From Spirosoma sordidisoli (GTDB lineage Bacteria > Bacteroidota > Bacteroidia > Cytophagales > Spirosomataceae), in NCBI RefSeq assembly GCF_004138325.1, contig NZ_SBLB01000015.1:24992-88991 (forward strand): DNA of 64,000 nt, written 5' to 3'. Position numbers and translations under genes: made by a program. Below are positions 54,879 through 63,973 of the stretch, one piece after another. The number at the start of each line of letters is the position of its first letter. The first letter of the stretch is position 1. Under the pieces are notes generated by a model. That model ran no database searches. It was not told the origin of the DNA and saw nothing but the letters and a program-made list of their open reading frames with translations.

Positions 54879-54879
54879 G

Positions 54880-56085
54880 TTAGGCCCGTTCCTTTACTAT
54901 ATCGGCACTGACCGTTAGCGCCTGCCCGAAATCGGCGATCAGGTCCTCGACCGCTTCCAGACCGACAGAAATCCGGATCAGACCGGGCGTAATGCCCAGG
55001 GCGGCTTTTTCGTCGGGTTTCAGTTTGGCGTGGGTGGTCGTGTTGGGGTTCGTTACAATCGTGCGCGAATCACCCAGGTTAGACGAAAGGGTGGGGATCT
55101 GGAGAGCATCGAAAAACGCGCTGACCCGGTCGAAACCACCTTCGAGTTCAATGGTGATGATGGCTCCACCCGCACTCATCTGTGCTTTCGCCAGTTCGTA
55201 TTGCGGATGCGAGGGCAGGAACGGATACAACACCCGATCAACCTCGGGGTGCGCGTCGAGGGCTTCGGCCAGCGCCAGGGCATTGCGGCAGTGGCGCTCC
55301 ATCCGCAGATCGAGGGTCTCGAGACTTTTGGATAATACCCAGGCGTTGAACGGCGAGAGCGAAGGGCCCGTATGGCGCGCAAAAAACCGGATGGGCTGAA
55401 TCAGGTCGGCCCGCCCTACCACGATACCACCCAGCACCCGCCCCTGGCCATCCATAAACTTCGTGGCCGAATGAACCGAGAGGTCGGCTCCCAGATCGAG
55501 CGGGGTTTGCAGGATGGGCGTGGCGAAGCAGTTGTCGACGTTCAGAATGAATCCGTATTTCGCTTTCAGCCGGGCCAGCATGGCCAGGTCAACCAGCTCG
55601 AGGCCGGGGTTGGAGGGGGTTTCCAGATACACCATGCGCGCGACCGGCCGATCGGCGGTGGGCTGTATGGCGGCTTCCCAGTCGGCCTCGGTAGCGGTGG
55701 CGTCAACGTAGGTATGGGTGATGCCCCACTTGCTCAGAATCTGGGTGATGATCTGGTGAGCCGAGCCAAACAGCGCGCGGCAGGCTACTATGTGATCGCC
55801 CGACTTGAGCAGGGCGGCCATACTCGCAAAAACGGCGGCCATACCCGTGCCCGTGGCAATACCATCTTCCGCATTTTCGAGCATGCATACCTTCTCGACA
55901 AACTCCGATACGTTGGGGTTTGAAAAACGGCTGTAGATGTTTCCCGGCTCGGTTTCTTCGAACAGTGCTTTTCCCTGTTCAGCACTCTCAAAGGCGAAAC
56001 TGGAGGTCAGGTACAAAGGAACCGAGTGCTCGCGGTTGAGCGACTTCGGGGTTTGCGTCCGGATGGCTTTGGTTTGTTTTTGCAT
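54880..56085 (-). CDS. metZ: Trans-sulfuration family PLP enzyme, O-succinyl/O-acetylhomoserine sulfhydrylase
   Basis: A 401-residue enzyme that probably makes homocysteine from sulfide and an activated homoserine. Family lines include QTPKSLNREHSVPLYLTSSF, YSRFSNPNV and MVYLETPSNPGL. The Schiff-base lysine is in SVHSATKFMDGQG near residue 210, and GDSRTIVTNPNTTTHAKL follows. The SATKFMDGQGRVLGG line is characteristic of MetZ. Cystathionine beta- or gamma-lyase cannot be excluded from sequence, but position in a sulfate-assimilation operon favours direct sulfhydrylation. Confidence 0.9.
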   Translation of the reverse strand: MQKQTKAIRTQTPKSLNREHSVPLYLTSSFAFESAEQGKALFEETEPGNIYSRFSNPNVSEFVEKVCMLENAEDGIATGTGMAAVFASMAALLKSGDHIVACRALFGSAHQIITQILSKWGITHTYVDATATEADWEAAIQPTADRPVARMVYLETPSNPGLELVDLAMLARLKAKYGFILNVDNCFATPILQTPLDLGADLSVHSATKFMDGQGRVLGGIVVGRADLIQPIRFFARHTGPSLSPFNAWVLSKSLETLDLRMERHCRNALALAEALDAHPEVDRVLYPFLPSHPQYELAKAQMSAGGAIITIELEGGFDRVSAFFDALQIPTLSSNLGDSRTIVTNPNTTTHAKLKPDEKAALGITPGLIRISVGLEAVEDLIADFGQALTVSADIVKERA

Positions 56086-56162
56086 GCTTTACTCCCGAAC
56101 CCAACGGTTCGGCTGAAATCGTATAGAATGGAACGAAGTCGGCTACCGTTAGGTGGCGTGAC

Positions 56163-57245
56163 TCAAAAAAACAGGATAATCTTTCGCAGGCTGACCAGGA
56201 TCACGACAATGCCTACCAGCACCATCATCGTTTTTACGGGTAATTTCTGGGCCAGTTGAGCCGCAATCGGGGCGGCAATCATACCGCCCAGAATCAGCCC
56301 TAAAATAACCAGCCCGTAATTGCCCAGGCCAGCGTACAGGGCGAAAACTACAGAACTGGAGAACGAAACAAAAAATTCAGCCAGGTTCACCGAGCCAATC
56401 GTATAACGCGGGTGCCGACCGGCAGCAATCAGCGTTGAGTTCACAATGGGGCCCCAGCCACCACCACCAATGGCATCGACAAAGCCGCCGAACCAGGCCA
56501 GCAACCCAATGCGTCGGACGGGCTTTTTCTTAATTCGTTTGACGAGGGCTTTCCGGATGATGAGCGCGCCCAGTATGGCCGTATAAACCGAAATGGCTGG
56601 CCCCAGGTACTTGGATACGATCTCAAGGTCTGCGAGCTGGGTAATCAGGAATGCGCCCAGGGCGGCTCCGATCACACCCGGTATCAGCACCACTTTGAAC
56701 AAACGGCTGTTGACGTTGCCAAACTTAAGGTGCATGTAGCCCGACACGCCCGAGGTGAAAATTTCGGAACTGTGAACGCTGGCCGTGGCAAACACGGGAC
56801 TGATACCAACGCTGGTCAGAAAGGTTGTAGCGGTTACCCCATACGCCATGCCCAGCGCTCCGTCGATCATCTGCGCCGTGAAACCGGCCAGGATGAAATA
56901 AAAGATATCCGGCGACAGATCGATGGCCGTAGCCATAACTGTTAGCCGATCGAGGGTAAAGTAGCTGAATAGCAGGTGGCCAACGACCATCAGCGCCAGG
57001 GCTGAGAAGACGTAAACCGCAATCTCTGTGCGCGTTCGCCGGCGTAACAGATTGGCATACCGCTGCCGGACCGGTTTGTGAACGCGTACGCCAATGCCCG
57101 GAAACTCCGCCCGCAGCCGGTCGGCCTGCTGTTCGGCGTTTTCACCCTCCAGCGTGACAGTCAGGCCGGTAAGGTCGAACGAAAACGGTTTGCCTGGCAG
57201 CGGGTCAGTACCTGACGAAGGCGTCACTATGTCGTTTGATTGCAT
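56163..57245 (-). CDS. TauE/SafE-family membrane transporter, probable sulfite or sulfate-related anion export/import
   Basis: A 360-residue protein. The first 90 residues are hydrophilic (LTVTLEGENAEQQADRLRAEFPGIGVRV); after that come about eight helices in the two halves typical of TauE/SafE. GALGMAYGVTATTFL and GFVDAIGGGGWGPIVNSTLIAAGR are the two repeat motifs with the conserved glycines. The family moves sulfite, sulfoacetate or other organosulfur anions. It is first in the sulfur operon, preceded by a -7 element and a hairpin leader, so it may import sulfate or export excess sulfite. Confidence 0.9.
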   Translation of the reverse strand: MQSNDIVTPSSGTDPLPGKPFSFDLTGLTVTLEGENAEQQADRLRAEFPGIGVRVHKPVRQRYANLLRRRTRTEIAVYVFSALALMVVGHLLFSYFTLDRLTVMATAIDLSPDIFYFILAGFTAQMIDGALGMAYGVTATTFLTSVGISPVFATASVHSSEIFTSGVSGYMHLKFGNVNSRLFKVVLIPGVIGAALGAFLITQLADLEIVSKYLGPAISVYTAILGALIIRKALVKRIKKKPVRRIGLLAWFGGFVDAIGGGGWGPIVNSTLIAAGRHPRYTIGSVNLAEFFVSFSSSVVFALYAGLGNYGLVILGLILGGMIAAPIAAQLAQKLPVKTMMVLVGIVVILVSLRKIILFF

Positions 57246-57292
57246 AGTGTTTAAATCCTATCGAGATAATAGATTAATATACTTATGAAAAA

Positions 57293-57310
57293 CGGCACAA
57301 GTCCGTGCCG
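57293..57310 (-). promoter_or_regulatory. Terminator-like hairpin in the leader of the sulfur operon
   Basis: On the minus strand CGGCAC-GGACTT-GTGCCG is followed directly by TTTTT. It lies about 25 bases after the predicted transcription start and about 50 bases before the TauE/SafE start, so it could act as an attenuator. No standard SAM riboswitch core is seen around it. Confidence 0.5.
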
Positions 57311-57332
57311 CTGTTGAGATGAAGGGTAGCCG

Positions 57333-57340
57333 CAAAGGTA
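57333..57340 (-). promoter_or_regulatory. Bacteroidota -7 element of the sulfur operon
   Basis: TACCTTTG on the minus strand, an exact match to TAnnTTTG, 88 bases before the TauE/SafE start codon. Confidence 0.6.
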
Positions 57341-57380
57341 AGCAGAGGAGGGGCAAAGATGCAAATCGGCCGACTGGTGT

Positions 57381-58526
57381 TCAGCCGGTTCGCAAAAGTT
57401 CGGCGATCAAAATACCGAGGTACGTACCGATTGCGTTCCCGAGCGTGCCGACCAGCACGGCAGGTAGCTGCAAATCAGGTCTGCCCAGGCTTTTGGCGAG
57501 CGCAAGCGCCGAAGTAGCCCCGCCAATATTAGCCTGGGAGGCAATACCCAGCACGGCCCAGTCCTGCCTGAATAGCGCACCGATTCCGAACAGAATGCCA
57601 CCGTGAACGAGCACCAGCAGCAAAATCATGCCAAACAGAATAATGGCCAGCTGGCCATCGCGAAGCAGGGCGGCTATATCGCAGTAGGCACCGATAACGG
57701 CCAGGAATATATATATCCCAAAAAGGCCCAGAAGTCGGCTACCCCGTAAGCGATTAATGGCTCTGAACTGAGCCAGCACCAGCGCCATGGTTGTCAGAAT
57801 AAGCACGAAAGGAACACCCGGAACGACCGCGGCTAGCTGTTTCGAAAGGAAAATAGAGCCTATACCCAATGCGAGCAGCAGGGCCAGATCGTTGGGTGTC
57901 ATGGTTTCAGAGTCCTGGTAAGGATTGCCACCACCCTTGTCTGTCGTGTCCGTTTGGGTCGTGGGGAGTGTACGCGGAAAACGCTGCTGCAAAAAGCGGG
58001 GCACGGCCAGCGTCACGATCATCCAGAGAGTTGTCATGATGTTATCGGCTGCTGTGGAAGCAATGAACAGATTGCCTGCTTTGGAAACCCCGTAATGAAG
58101 GGCCACGGCATGGAAATTGACACTCCCCCCGATATAGGTGCCCGTGAACATGCCCGCCAGAGCGTAAAACAGCGTTCCGATTGTCTGGGGTGCAGAAAAG
58201 GCCCAGACGCTGGTCAGCACACCGATAATTGTGCCCACGGAGCCGATCAGATACATAGTCAGCATCGGCAGGCCGGCTTGTCTGAGGTCTTTCAGATTAA
58301 CACTGAGCAGCAGTAAGAACAGCGAGAATGGCGCGACGTAGCCAAAGATACCTTCGTAAATGGGGGTTTCGACGGTGGGAATGATTCCAAGATTGGCTTC
58401 AATGGCAGTGACAACGATGACCAGCAGAGCTGTTCCGATGTGATGCAGACCAGGTTGGCGGGCCAGCCATTCGCAGATAACCACATTCAGACAAAGAACG
58501 AATAGGATGAATAGTGAATCAAACAC
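57381..58526 (-). CDS. DUF819-family integral membrane protein
   Basis: A 381-residue protein with about eleven hydrophobic helices. The lines GTALLVIVVTAIEANLGIIPT, GTYIGGSVNFHAVALHYGV, and near the end SQANIGGATSALALAKSLGRPDLQLPAVLVGTLGNAIGTYLG are typical of DUF819/YjcL-like proteins. Function is unknown; a transporter is likely. A hydrophilic loop at about 190-220 (TTQTDTTDKGGGNPYQDSE) divides two halves. The first codon appears to be GTG 58526. It is upstream of the sulfur operon on the same strand but has its own promoter spacing, so it may be independent. Confidence 0.85.
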   Translation of the reverse strand: MFDSLFILFVLCLNVVICEWLARQPGLHHIGTALLVIVVTAIEANLGIIPTVETPIYEGIFGYVAPFSLFLLLLSVNLKDLRQAGLPMLTMYLIGSVGTIIGVLTSVWAFSAPQTIGTLFYALAGMFTGTYIGGSVNFHAVALHYGVSKAGNLFIASTAADNIMTTLWMIVTLAVPRFLQQRFPRTLPTTQTDTTDKGGGNPYQDSETMTPNDLALLLALGIGSIFLSKQLAAVVPGVPFVLILTTMALVLAQFRAINRLRGSRLLGLFGIYIFLAVIGAYCDIAALLRDGQLAIILFGMILLLVLVHGGILFGIGALFRQDWAVLGIASQANIGGATSALALAKSLGRPDLQLPAVLVGTLGNAIGTYLGILIAELLRTG

Positions 58527-58723
58527 AGGAAAAGATAAGTCTTGGGTTGGTAAATATACTTAATAGACTGTTGTTCGGGTAATTGGCTGATTCAGTCAGC
58601 CCAAATATCATTAGGCTATTGGTGTAATATGTAAAATATTTACTAGAAAAAATCGGTATTTGCCCAACAAAGATGTTATTTGCAGTAAGTTTCACTACTT
58701 AATTTTAACTAAGTTTAACACAT

Positions 58724-61700
58724 ATGAACAGAAAATTACTACTGAGTTTGTGTTTGTTTTTGGGCTTAGCAACACTGGCAATGGCACAAAATCAGACGCT
58801 TACGGGTAAGGTCTCTGACCAAAAGGGGAATCCATTACCCGGTGTATCAGTGCTGGTGAAGGGAACTACTCAGGGCGCTACCACCGACGCTGACGGAAAT
58901 TACCGGCTGAGTGTTCCCGGTAACGCACGGGTTGGTTTCAGTTTCATCGGCTTTCTGAGCCAGGAAATTGCAGTGGGCTCACAGTCGACCCTTAACGTTA
59001 CCCTGGCCGAAGATACGCGGCAACTGGAAGAAGTAGTTGTATCCGGTCTGGCTACGACCGTAAAGCGATCTAACCTCGCTAATGCTGTAACCCGGCTCGA
59101 CAGCAAGGACCTGACCGGCGCAACGAGCCCGGTTACTACGGATGCCGCGTTCCAGGGGAAAATTGCCGGTGCCAACATCGTGTCGAACAGTTCGGTACCG
59201 GGTGGTGGCTTTAACGTACAGTTCCGGGGTGTTTCTACCCTCGGCGCATCGGCCTCGCAGCCCCTGTTTATCGTAGACGGTGTCTATATTGACAATGGTC
59301 AGTATTCAAACGGGCGGTCGGCTGCCAATAAAGCGGCTGCGGGTTCGGCTCAGAGCACACAGGATAATAACGCCAACCGCCTGGCCGATTTGAACCCGGA
59401 TGACATTGAAAGCATCGAAGTGCTGAAAGGCTCTTCGGCGGCTGCTATTTACGGTACCCGGGCTAATGCCGGTGTGGTCATCATCACGACCAAACGGGGT
59501 AAAGGTGGCAAAACAACCGTTTCGTTCGGACAGGATCTGGGCTTCAGCAAAGCACTCAGCTACTACGGAGGAGCCGACTGGACCGAGCAGAAACTGACCG
59601 ATTACTTCTCGGCATCGGAGATTCCGCAATTGCAGGCTGCGCGGGCCAACGGTACCTATACCGACTGGGAGCGGGTGGTCTATGGCGGCACCGGAGCGAT
59701 CCGCAACACCCGGCTGGGCATCACGGGTGGTAACGAAAAAACCAAGTTCTACGTAAACGGCAGCATCTCCGACGAAACTGGTATCATTAAAAATACAGGC
59801 TTTCAGCGGTACTCGATCCGGGCTAACATTGATCATAAACTGACCAACTGGCTCGACTTCAGCATCAACTCGAACTACATCGTCAGCAACAACGACCGTG
59901 GCTGGACCGGTAACGATAACTCCTACATCAACTACGGTTATTCGTTGCCCTATACCAAGCCGTATATTAACCTGTATCCTGATGCCAACGGCCGTTACCC
60001 CGACAACGGATCGGGCGTAGGGGAGAACCCGCTGGCCGTTCGCGACCGGGCTATCAACAACCAGAAAAACAACCGGGTGCTGCAGGGCTTTACCGTAAAC
60101 GCCCGGGCTATCAACACCGCCAAATCGTCGCTGACGTTCCGGGTGAACGGTGGTCTGGATTACCAGAACGGGTTTGCCACTATCTGGCTGCCTTCCGATC
60201 TGCAGTCGCAGCGGCAGGAGGCTAACCCCGGCTTTGCGCAGGATACCCGCACGGAGGTATTCAACTCCAACGTACAGCTGTCGGCCATCTATACGCAGGC
60301 GGTTATGGATGGTCGGTTGAATCTGACAACCTCGGCGGGCGCTGTGCGGCTGTTCAAGTACCTGCGCTCGAATTACGTGCGGGGTACAGGCCTGCCCGCG
60401 GGTGTGTCGAACCCATCGCGTGGTAAGGTAATCGACGGATTCGTCGAGTATCAGGAAAATACCGACGTGGGTGTGTTTGCTCAGCAGGATGCCAACTTCG
60501 AGGACAAGGTGATCGGTTCGGTTGGTATTCGTTTTGACAAATCGACACTCAACAGCGAGTTCGATAAATTCTATGCGTTTCCGCGGGCTGCCCTGGCGGT
60601 CAACGCGGCTCGTTTCGGTACCTGGGCCGGCAATACGGTTAGCCAGCTGAAATTCCGCGTAGCCTACGGGCAAACGGCTGGTCTGCCGACGTTCGGTACA
60701 ACCTATTCGCAATTGCAGGTAGTGGGTATCGGCGGTCTGGGCGGTCTGGTGCCATCGACGGTGCTGGGTAACACCGCCATCAAGCCCGAGCGTGCAACTG
60801 AGCTGGAGTATGGTATCGATTTCGGCCTGTTCAACAACCGGGTAACGGGCGAATTGACGATGTACAACAAGAAAGTATTCGACCTGATTCAGCCGCTGAC
60901 GACCGCACCAACAACGGGTGTAACCTCGACCCAGATTAACGCAGCTGACCTGACCAACAAAGGGGTAGAAATATCCTTGGGCGCTGATGTTGTCCGGAGC
61001 AGCAACTTCAGCTGGTTTGTACAGCCCATTTTCTGGTACAACCGCTCAAAGATTACCCGCCTGGCCATTCCTGAGCGCTTGACGGGTGGTTTCGGTGCTA
61101 CGTTCGGTCAGTGGCGCGTGAAAGGTCCCGATCCCGATGGGACCACCTATTCGCCAACGCAGATCGTAGGCCAGCCCCGGACCGATCCGGCCAACGCCAC
61201 CTCCTGGACGAGCTACGGCGACGCTCAGCCGAAATACGAGCTATCGCTGAACAACCGGATTACGTTCCTGAAGAACTTCGAATTTTCGGCGCTGCTCAAC
61301 TACCGGCACAAGTTCACGGTCGTGTCACTCACCCGCGTCCTGTGGGATGAAGGCGGCAACACCTACGACTGGAATGAGACGGACGACGCTGGCAACGATG
61401 GTAAAACGCCGAACGGTATCTACCGGCAAAACGCCAACGGACTGGACGAAAGTGGCAACCCCAAGCCTGGTTATAACCCGGGTATCTACAGCTTCCTGAA
61501 GCTGCGCGAGGTTTCTCTGTACTACCGGATTCCTGCGCCGGCGCTGAAGCGTGTGTTTGGCAATGTTGTCAGCAACATTCGGGTCGGCGTATCGGGTAAC
61601 AACGTACTGCGCTGGACCGACTATACGGCTGGTTACGACCCCGAGAACTCGAACTTCGGATCGCTGGCCCTGGGTGGTGGTGTCGACCTGGGTTCTACGC

Positions 61701-61744
61701 CCGCCGTTCGTCGGATGATGTTCCACCTCGCTGTTGACTTCTAG
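58724..61744 (+). CDS. SusC/RagA-family TonB-linked outer-membrane protein
   Basis: A 1006-residue receptor. Signal peptide (LLLSLCLFLGLATLAMAQ), then carboxypeptidase-regulatory-like domain (about 24-103, with VSDQKGNPLPGVSVLVKGT). The SusC plug starts at LEEVVVSGLATTVKRSNLANAVTRL and includes PLFIVDGVYIDNG and ESIEVLKGSSAAAIYGTRANAGVVIITTKRG. The barrel ends MMFHLAVDF. It pairs with the SusD-like lipoprotein that begins 43 bases downstream to take up oligomers, usually glycans or peptides. No glycosidase, sulfatase or sensor gene is adjacent in the window. Confidence 0.96.
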   Translation: MNRKLLLSLCLFLGLATLAMAQNQTLTGKVSDQKGNPLPGVSVLVKGTTQGATTDADGNYRLSVPGNARVGFSFIGFLSQEIAVGSQSTLNVTLAEDTRQLEEVVVSGLATTVKRSNLANAVTRLDSKDLTGATSPVTTDAAFQGKIAGANIVSNSSVPGGGFNVQFRGVSTLGASASQPLFIVDGVYIDNGQYSNGRSAANKAAAGSAQSTQDNNANRLADLNPDDIESIEVLKGSSAAAIYGTRANAGVVIITTKRGKGGKTTVSFGQDLGFSKALSYYGGADWTEQKLTDYFSASEIPQLQAARANGTYTDWERVVYGGTGAIRNTRLGITGGNEKTKFYVNGSISDETGIIKNTGFQRYSIRANIDHKLTNWLDFSINSNYIVSNNDRGWTGNDNSYINYGYSLPYTKPYINLYPDANGRYPDNGSGVGENPLAVRDRAINNQKNNRVLQGFTVNARAINTAKSSLTFRVNGGLDYQNGFATIWLPSDLQSQRQEANPGFAQDTRTEVFNSNVQLSAIYTQAVMDGRLNLTTSAGAVRLFKYLRSNYVRGTGLPAGVSNPSRGKVIDGFVEYQENTDVGVFAQQDANFEDKVIGSVGIRFDKSTLNSEFDKFYAFPRAALAVNAARFGTWAGNTVSQLKFRVAYGQTAGLPTFGTTYSQLQVVGIGGLGGLVPSTVLGNTAIKPERATELEYGIDFGLFNNRVTGELTMYNKKVFDLIQPLTTAPTTGVTSTQINAADLTNKGVEISLGADVVRSSNFSWFVQPIFWYNRSKITRLAIPERLTGGFGATFGQWRVKGPDPDGTTYSPTQIVGQPRTDPANATSWTSYGDAQPKYELSLNNRITFLKNFEFSALLNYRHKFTVVSLTRVLWDEGGNTYDWNETDDAGNDGKTPNGIYRQNANGLDESGNPKPGYNPGIYSFLKLREVSLYYRIPAPALKRVFGNVVSNIRVGVSGNNVLRWTDYTAGYDPENSNFGSLALGGGVDLGSTPAVRRMMFHLAVDF

Positions 61745-61787
61745 AAACGACCGAAATGCAGTCAGACGTACGTTCACGTTCCTAAAA

Positions 61788-63125
61788 ATGAAACTCATGA
61801 AAAAACATACATCAATTGTGCTCACCAGCCTGCTGGTGGGTGGCCTGACGGCCTGTAATCCGCTCCAGACGGAAGAGGTCATTGATCCAAACTTCCCCAG
61901 CGTAGGGGCTGTAACCAACAATGCCACCAAAGCCCAGCTGGACGCGCTGTCGGTCGGTCAGTTTTCGCTGGCCCGGAATGGCTTGTCTACCTACCTGCTG
62001 GTAACCGGAACCATTGGTAAAGAGCTGTTCAACTTCAACGGTACCGAATCGCGCTGGATGACGGAGTTGAACGGACTGCGCCCCATCGACAACTCGGCGT
62101 TCTACAACACCGCCACCACCGGGTTCGGGTTGCCCGTTCGTCAGGCCAATATCACCCTGGCGGCTACCAACAACACCAGCTCCGTGTCTGACGCTGAAAA
62201 GAACGCGTACCGGGGCATTGCCAACACCTTCAAAGGACTGGCTTACCTGCAGATGCTGAATGCTCAGGGAACGAACGGTGTCCGTCTGAACGTGGAAGAT
62301 CCGTTTAAACCAAGCAAAGCAGCTACCTACGCTGAGTCACTGGCTGGTATTGCCAAGTTTCTCGACGACGGGGCTTCGCAACTCGATCAGGCGGGGGCTG
62401 CTTTTCCGTTTTCGCTGCCATCGGGCTTTGCCGGGTTCACGACCCCGTCAACGTTCAAGCGGTTTAACCGAGCCATTGCCCTTCGCGTTGCCATCTATCA
62501 GGCCGACTGGGCGAAGGCCGCTACACTGCTGCCCCAGACGTTCTACAGCGCGACCGGCGACCTGAATGCAGGCCCTCGTCATACCTACAACCCAACTCCG
62601 CCCGATATTCAGAACCCATTGCTGAATACCTCGTCGAGCCAGATCGTAGGGGTTAAAGAGGTGTTTGATGCGGCTGAAGCCGGGGACAAGCGGCTCTCGA
62701 AAGTCCGGAAGCAGGCTACTCCGCTGAACTACACATCGGGCGTAACCTACAGCACCCCTTACCTGACGAACATGTACACGAGCGGCAGCGACCCCATTCC
62801 TATTATCCGGAACGAAGAGCTGGTACTGATTGCTGCCGAGATTGCGGCTCAGCAAAACAACGCAGCGGAAGCTACGCGTCTAATCAACGTCATCCGGACG
62901 GCGGCTGGTTTGCCTAACTACGCCGGAGCCACCACGAAAGATGCGCTGATCAACGCCATCCTGAAAGAGCGGCTGTACTCGCTGTTCTACGAAGGTCACC
63001 GCTGGGTCGATATGCGTCGGTACAACAAACTGAACGAGATCATTCTGCCGGTAGCCAACATGAAGGTGCTGGAGCGGCTCGAGCGGCCGGTGGCCGAAGT
63101 GAACTGGGACAAGTTCAACCCATAG
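61788..63125 (+). CDS. SusD/RagB-family nutrient-binding outer-membrane lipoprotein
   Basis: About 445 residues with a lipoprotein signal (SIVLTSLLVGGLTACN; Cys near 22). Start ATG 61788 or 61797 both work; the in-frame extension to 61734 overlaps SusC and is unlikely. The N-terminal half has TPR-like helices (NTFKGLAYLQMLNAQG). The C-terminal line IIRNEELVLIAAEIAAQQNNAAEATRLINVIRTAAGLP followed by ILKERLYSLFYEGHRWVDMRRY is the SusD signature. It caps the SusC pore and captures the ligand at the cell surface. Confidence 0.95.
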   Translation: MKLMKKHTSIVLTSLLVGGLTACNPLQTEEVIDPNFPSVGAVTNNATKAQLDALSVGQFSLARNGLSTYLLVTGTIGKELFNFNGTESRWMTELNGLRPIDNSAFYNTATTGFGLPVRQANITLAATNNTSSVSDAEKNAYRGIANTFKGLAYLQMLNAQGTNGVRLNVEDPFKPSKAATYAESLAGIAKFLDDGASQLDQAGAAFPFSLPSGFAGFTTPSTFKRFNRAIALRVAIYQADWAKAATLLPQTFYSATGDLNAGPRHTYNPTPPDIQNPLLNTSSSQIVGVKEVFDAAEAGDKRLSKVRKQATPLNYTSGVTYSTPYLTNMYTSGSDPIPIIRNEELVLIAAEIAAQQNNAAEATRLINVIRTAAGLPNYAGATTKDALINAILKERLYSLFYEGHRWVDMRRYNKLNEIILPVANMKVLERLERPVAEVNWDKFNP

Positions 63126-63144
63126 ACTGAGCTTGATTTACGCT

Positions 63145-63198
63145 TCACCAGGAGTACGCAGACTGAAAAGTATGATGTACTCCTGGTGATTTTTTTTA
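63145..63198 (+). terminator. Terminator after SusD
   Basis: Perfect 13-base inverted repeat (TCACCAGGAGTAC / GTACTCCTGGTGA) with a 19-base loop, followed by T8. Confidence 0.8.
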
Positions 63199-63206
63199 TT
63201 CTCAAC

Positions 63207-63491
63207 CTAGCCGTGACGGGTAATTGTGTACCAATTCAGAAAATACCAAAGTGCCACCATAATGATGAAAATGCCAATGGCTATTGTGAAATTCAACCAC
63301 CGGTTGGTCGTTTTCTCATTGAGCCAGAAGTACAATGACACACATTGAATGACTAAAATACTGAGCAGGATAGGGTGAAAAAGTCGGTTATTGGCTTCCA
63401 ATATCCTAAAATATAATAATATGGGTGTCAAGACTGTTGATGACACACCCAAACGACGAACTACATTCTTGAGACTCAGTGTGGTTGTCAT
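63207..63491 (-). CDS. Hypothetical small membrane protein
   Basis: A 94-residue protein with three hydrophobic segments (STVLTPILLYFRI; HPILLSILVIQCVSLYFWL; WLNFTIAIGIFIIMVALWYFL). No motif is recognised. It is AT-rich, monocistronic, and lies between the SusCD terminator and a gene-poor end. Accessory origin is possible. Confidence 0.5.
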   Translation of the reverse strand: MTTTLSLKNVVRRLGVSSTVLTPILLYFRILEANNRLFHPILLSILVIQCVSLYFWLNEKTTNRWLNFTIAIGIFIIMVALWYFLNWYTITRHG

Positions 63492-63575
63492 TTTCGCTGA
63501 AGTTTCAGAATAGATTTCTGTTGTCTACGCTAGTTAGTAATCCTTTAGTGACGTAGAATAACAGGAAGTTATGAA

Positions 63576-63816
63576 TTAATTGTTGCAATTGCAGTTAACT
63601 TCGATGTCTCTTGTGCATTGAGTGCGTGCATTCTCAACTGTATTATCCCAAATTGTCGCGGCTATCAGCACACAACTACCACCTGTTACTAAGCCGGACA
63701 GAAATGATACTATCTGCGCTGGTACAGCCCCTGCAGGTCCAACTACAAAAGAAGGAGCGGTTATGGTTGCTGAAACATAAACCTTAGTTTCCGCAGTTAC
63801 CTTACCTACTCAAGAT
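63576..63816 (-). pseudogene. Start-less coding remnant, unrecognised
   Basis: From stop 63576-63578 reading back on the minus strand, one frame stays open for about 79 codons and reads as protein: KVTAETKVYVSATITAPSFV, then GPAGAVPAQIVSFLSGLVTG, then VLIAATIWDNTVENARTQC and a Cys/Asn-rich end (VNCNCNN). The frame begins directly after a TGA and has no ATG, GTG or TTG near the start. A short ATG frame (MKIVILSR) just upstream is out of phase. Possibly a 5'-damaged small secreted protein gene; no family recognised. Confidence 0.35.
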
Positions 63817-63827
63817 AACAATCTTCA

Positions 63828-63875
63828 TTAGAAAAGAAGCATATACTGAACTTTCAGTATATGCTTCTTTTCTAA
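63828..63875. terminator. Terminator-like palindrome, 22-base perfect arms
   Basis: Arms 63828-63849 and 63854-63875 are fully complementary around a 4-base loop, with A and T runs inside the arms. It may insulate the right-edge element from the left. Confidence 0.6.
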
Positions 63876-63915
63876 CATGAGTCATCCCGAATTTTAGGGA
63901 GTTGACAAAAAGGAA

Positions 63916-63966
63916 CCTCCTTTCTTAGCTTTGAGCATCACCACAACGCCAAAGCCAGAAAGGAGG
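63916..63966 (+). promoter_or_regulatory. Hairpin that buries the ribosome-binding site of the edge gene
   Basis: CCTCCTTTCT (63916-63925) and AGAAAGGAGG (63957-63966) are perfect complements; inside them GCTTTG (63928-63933) and CAAAGC (63950-63955) also pair. The right arm contains the Shine-Dalgarno AGGAGG, 7 bases before ATG 63974. Insertion sequences use such hairpins to block translation of read-through RNA. Confidence 0.5.
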
Positions 63967-63973
63967 TCTTTTT

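Larger units (their letters stand above)
63492..63973. other. Gene-poor right-edge region
   Basis: It contains a start-less coding remnant (63576-63816), a terminator-like palindrome (63828-63875) and a hairpin over the ribosome-binding site of a gene that continues beyond the window. Nothing else is supported. Confidence 0.5.

Noticed and set aside
57285..57317. Short plus-strand frame ending in CRC beside the sulfur-operon leader, resembling cysteine leader peptides
   Set aside because: It is on the strand opposite to the operon and points away from its genes, so it cannot act as a leader for it. The likeness arises from the hairpin palindrome.
59306..60712. Long minus-strand frame of 468 codons opposite SusC
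   Set aside because: It lies wholly inside the SusC gene, has low-complexity Arg/Val-rich composition, and is explained by the codon structure of the plus-strand gene.
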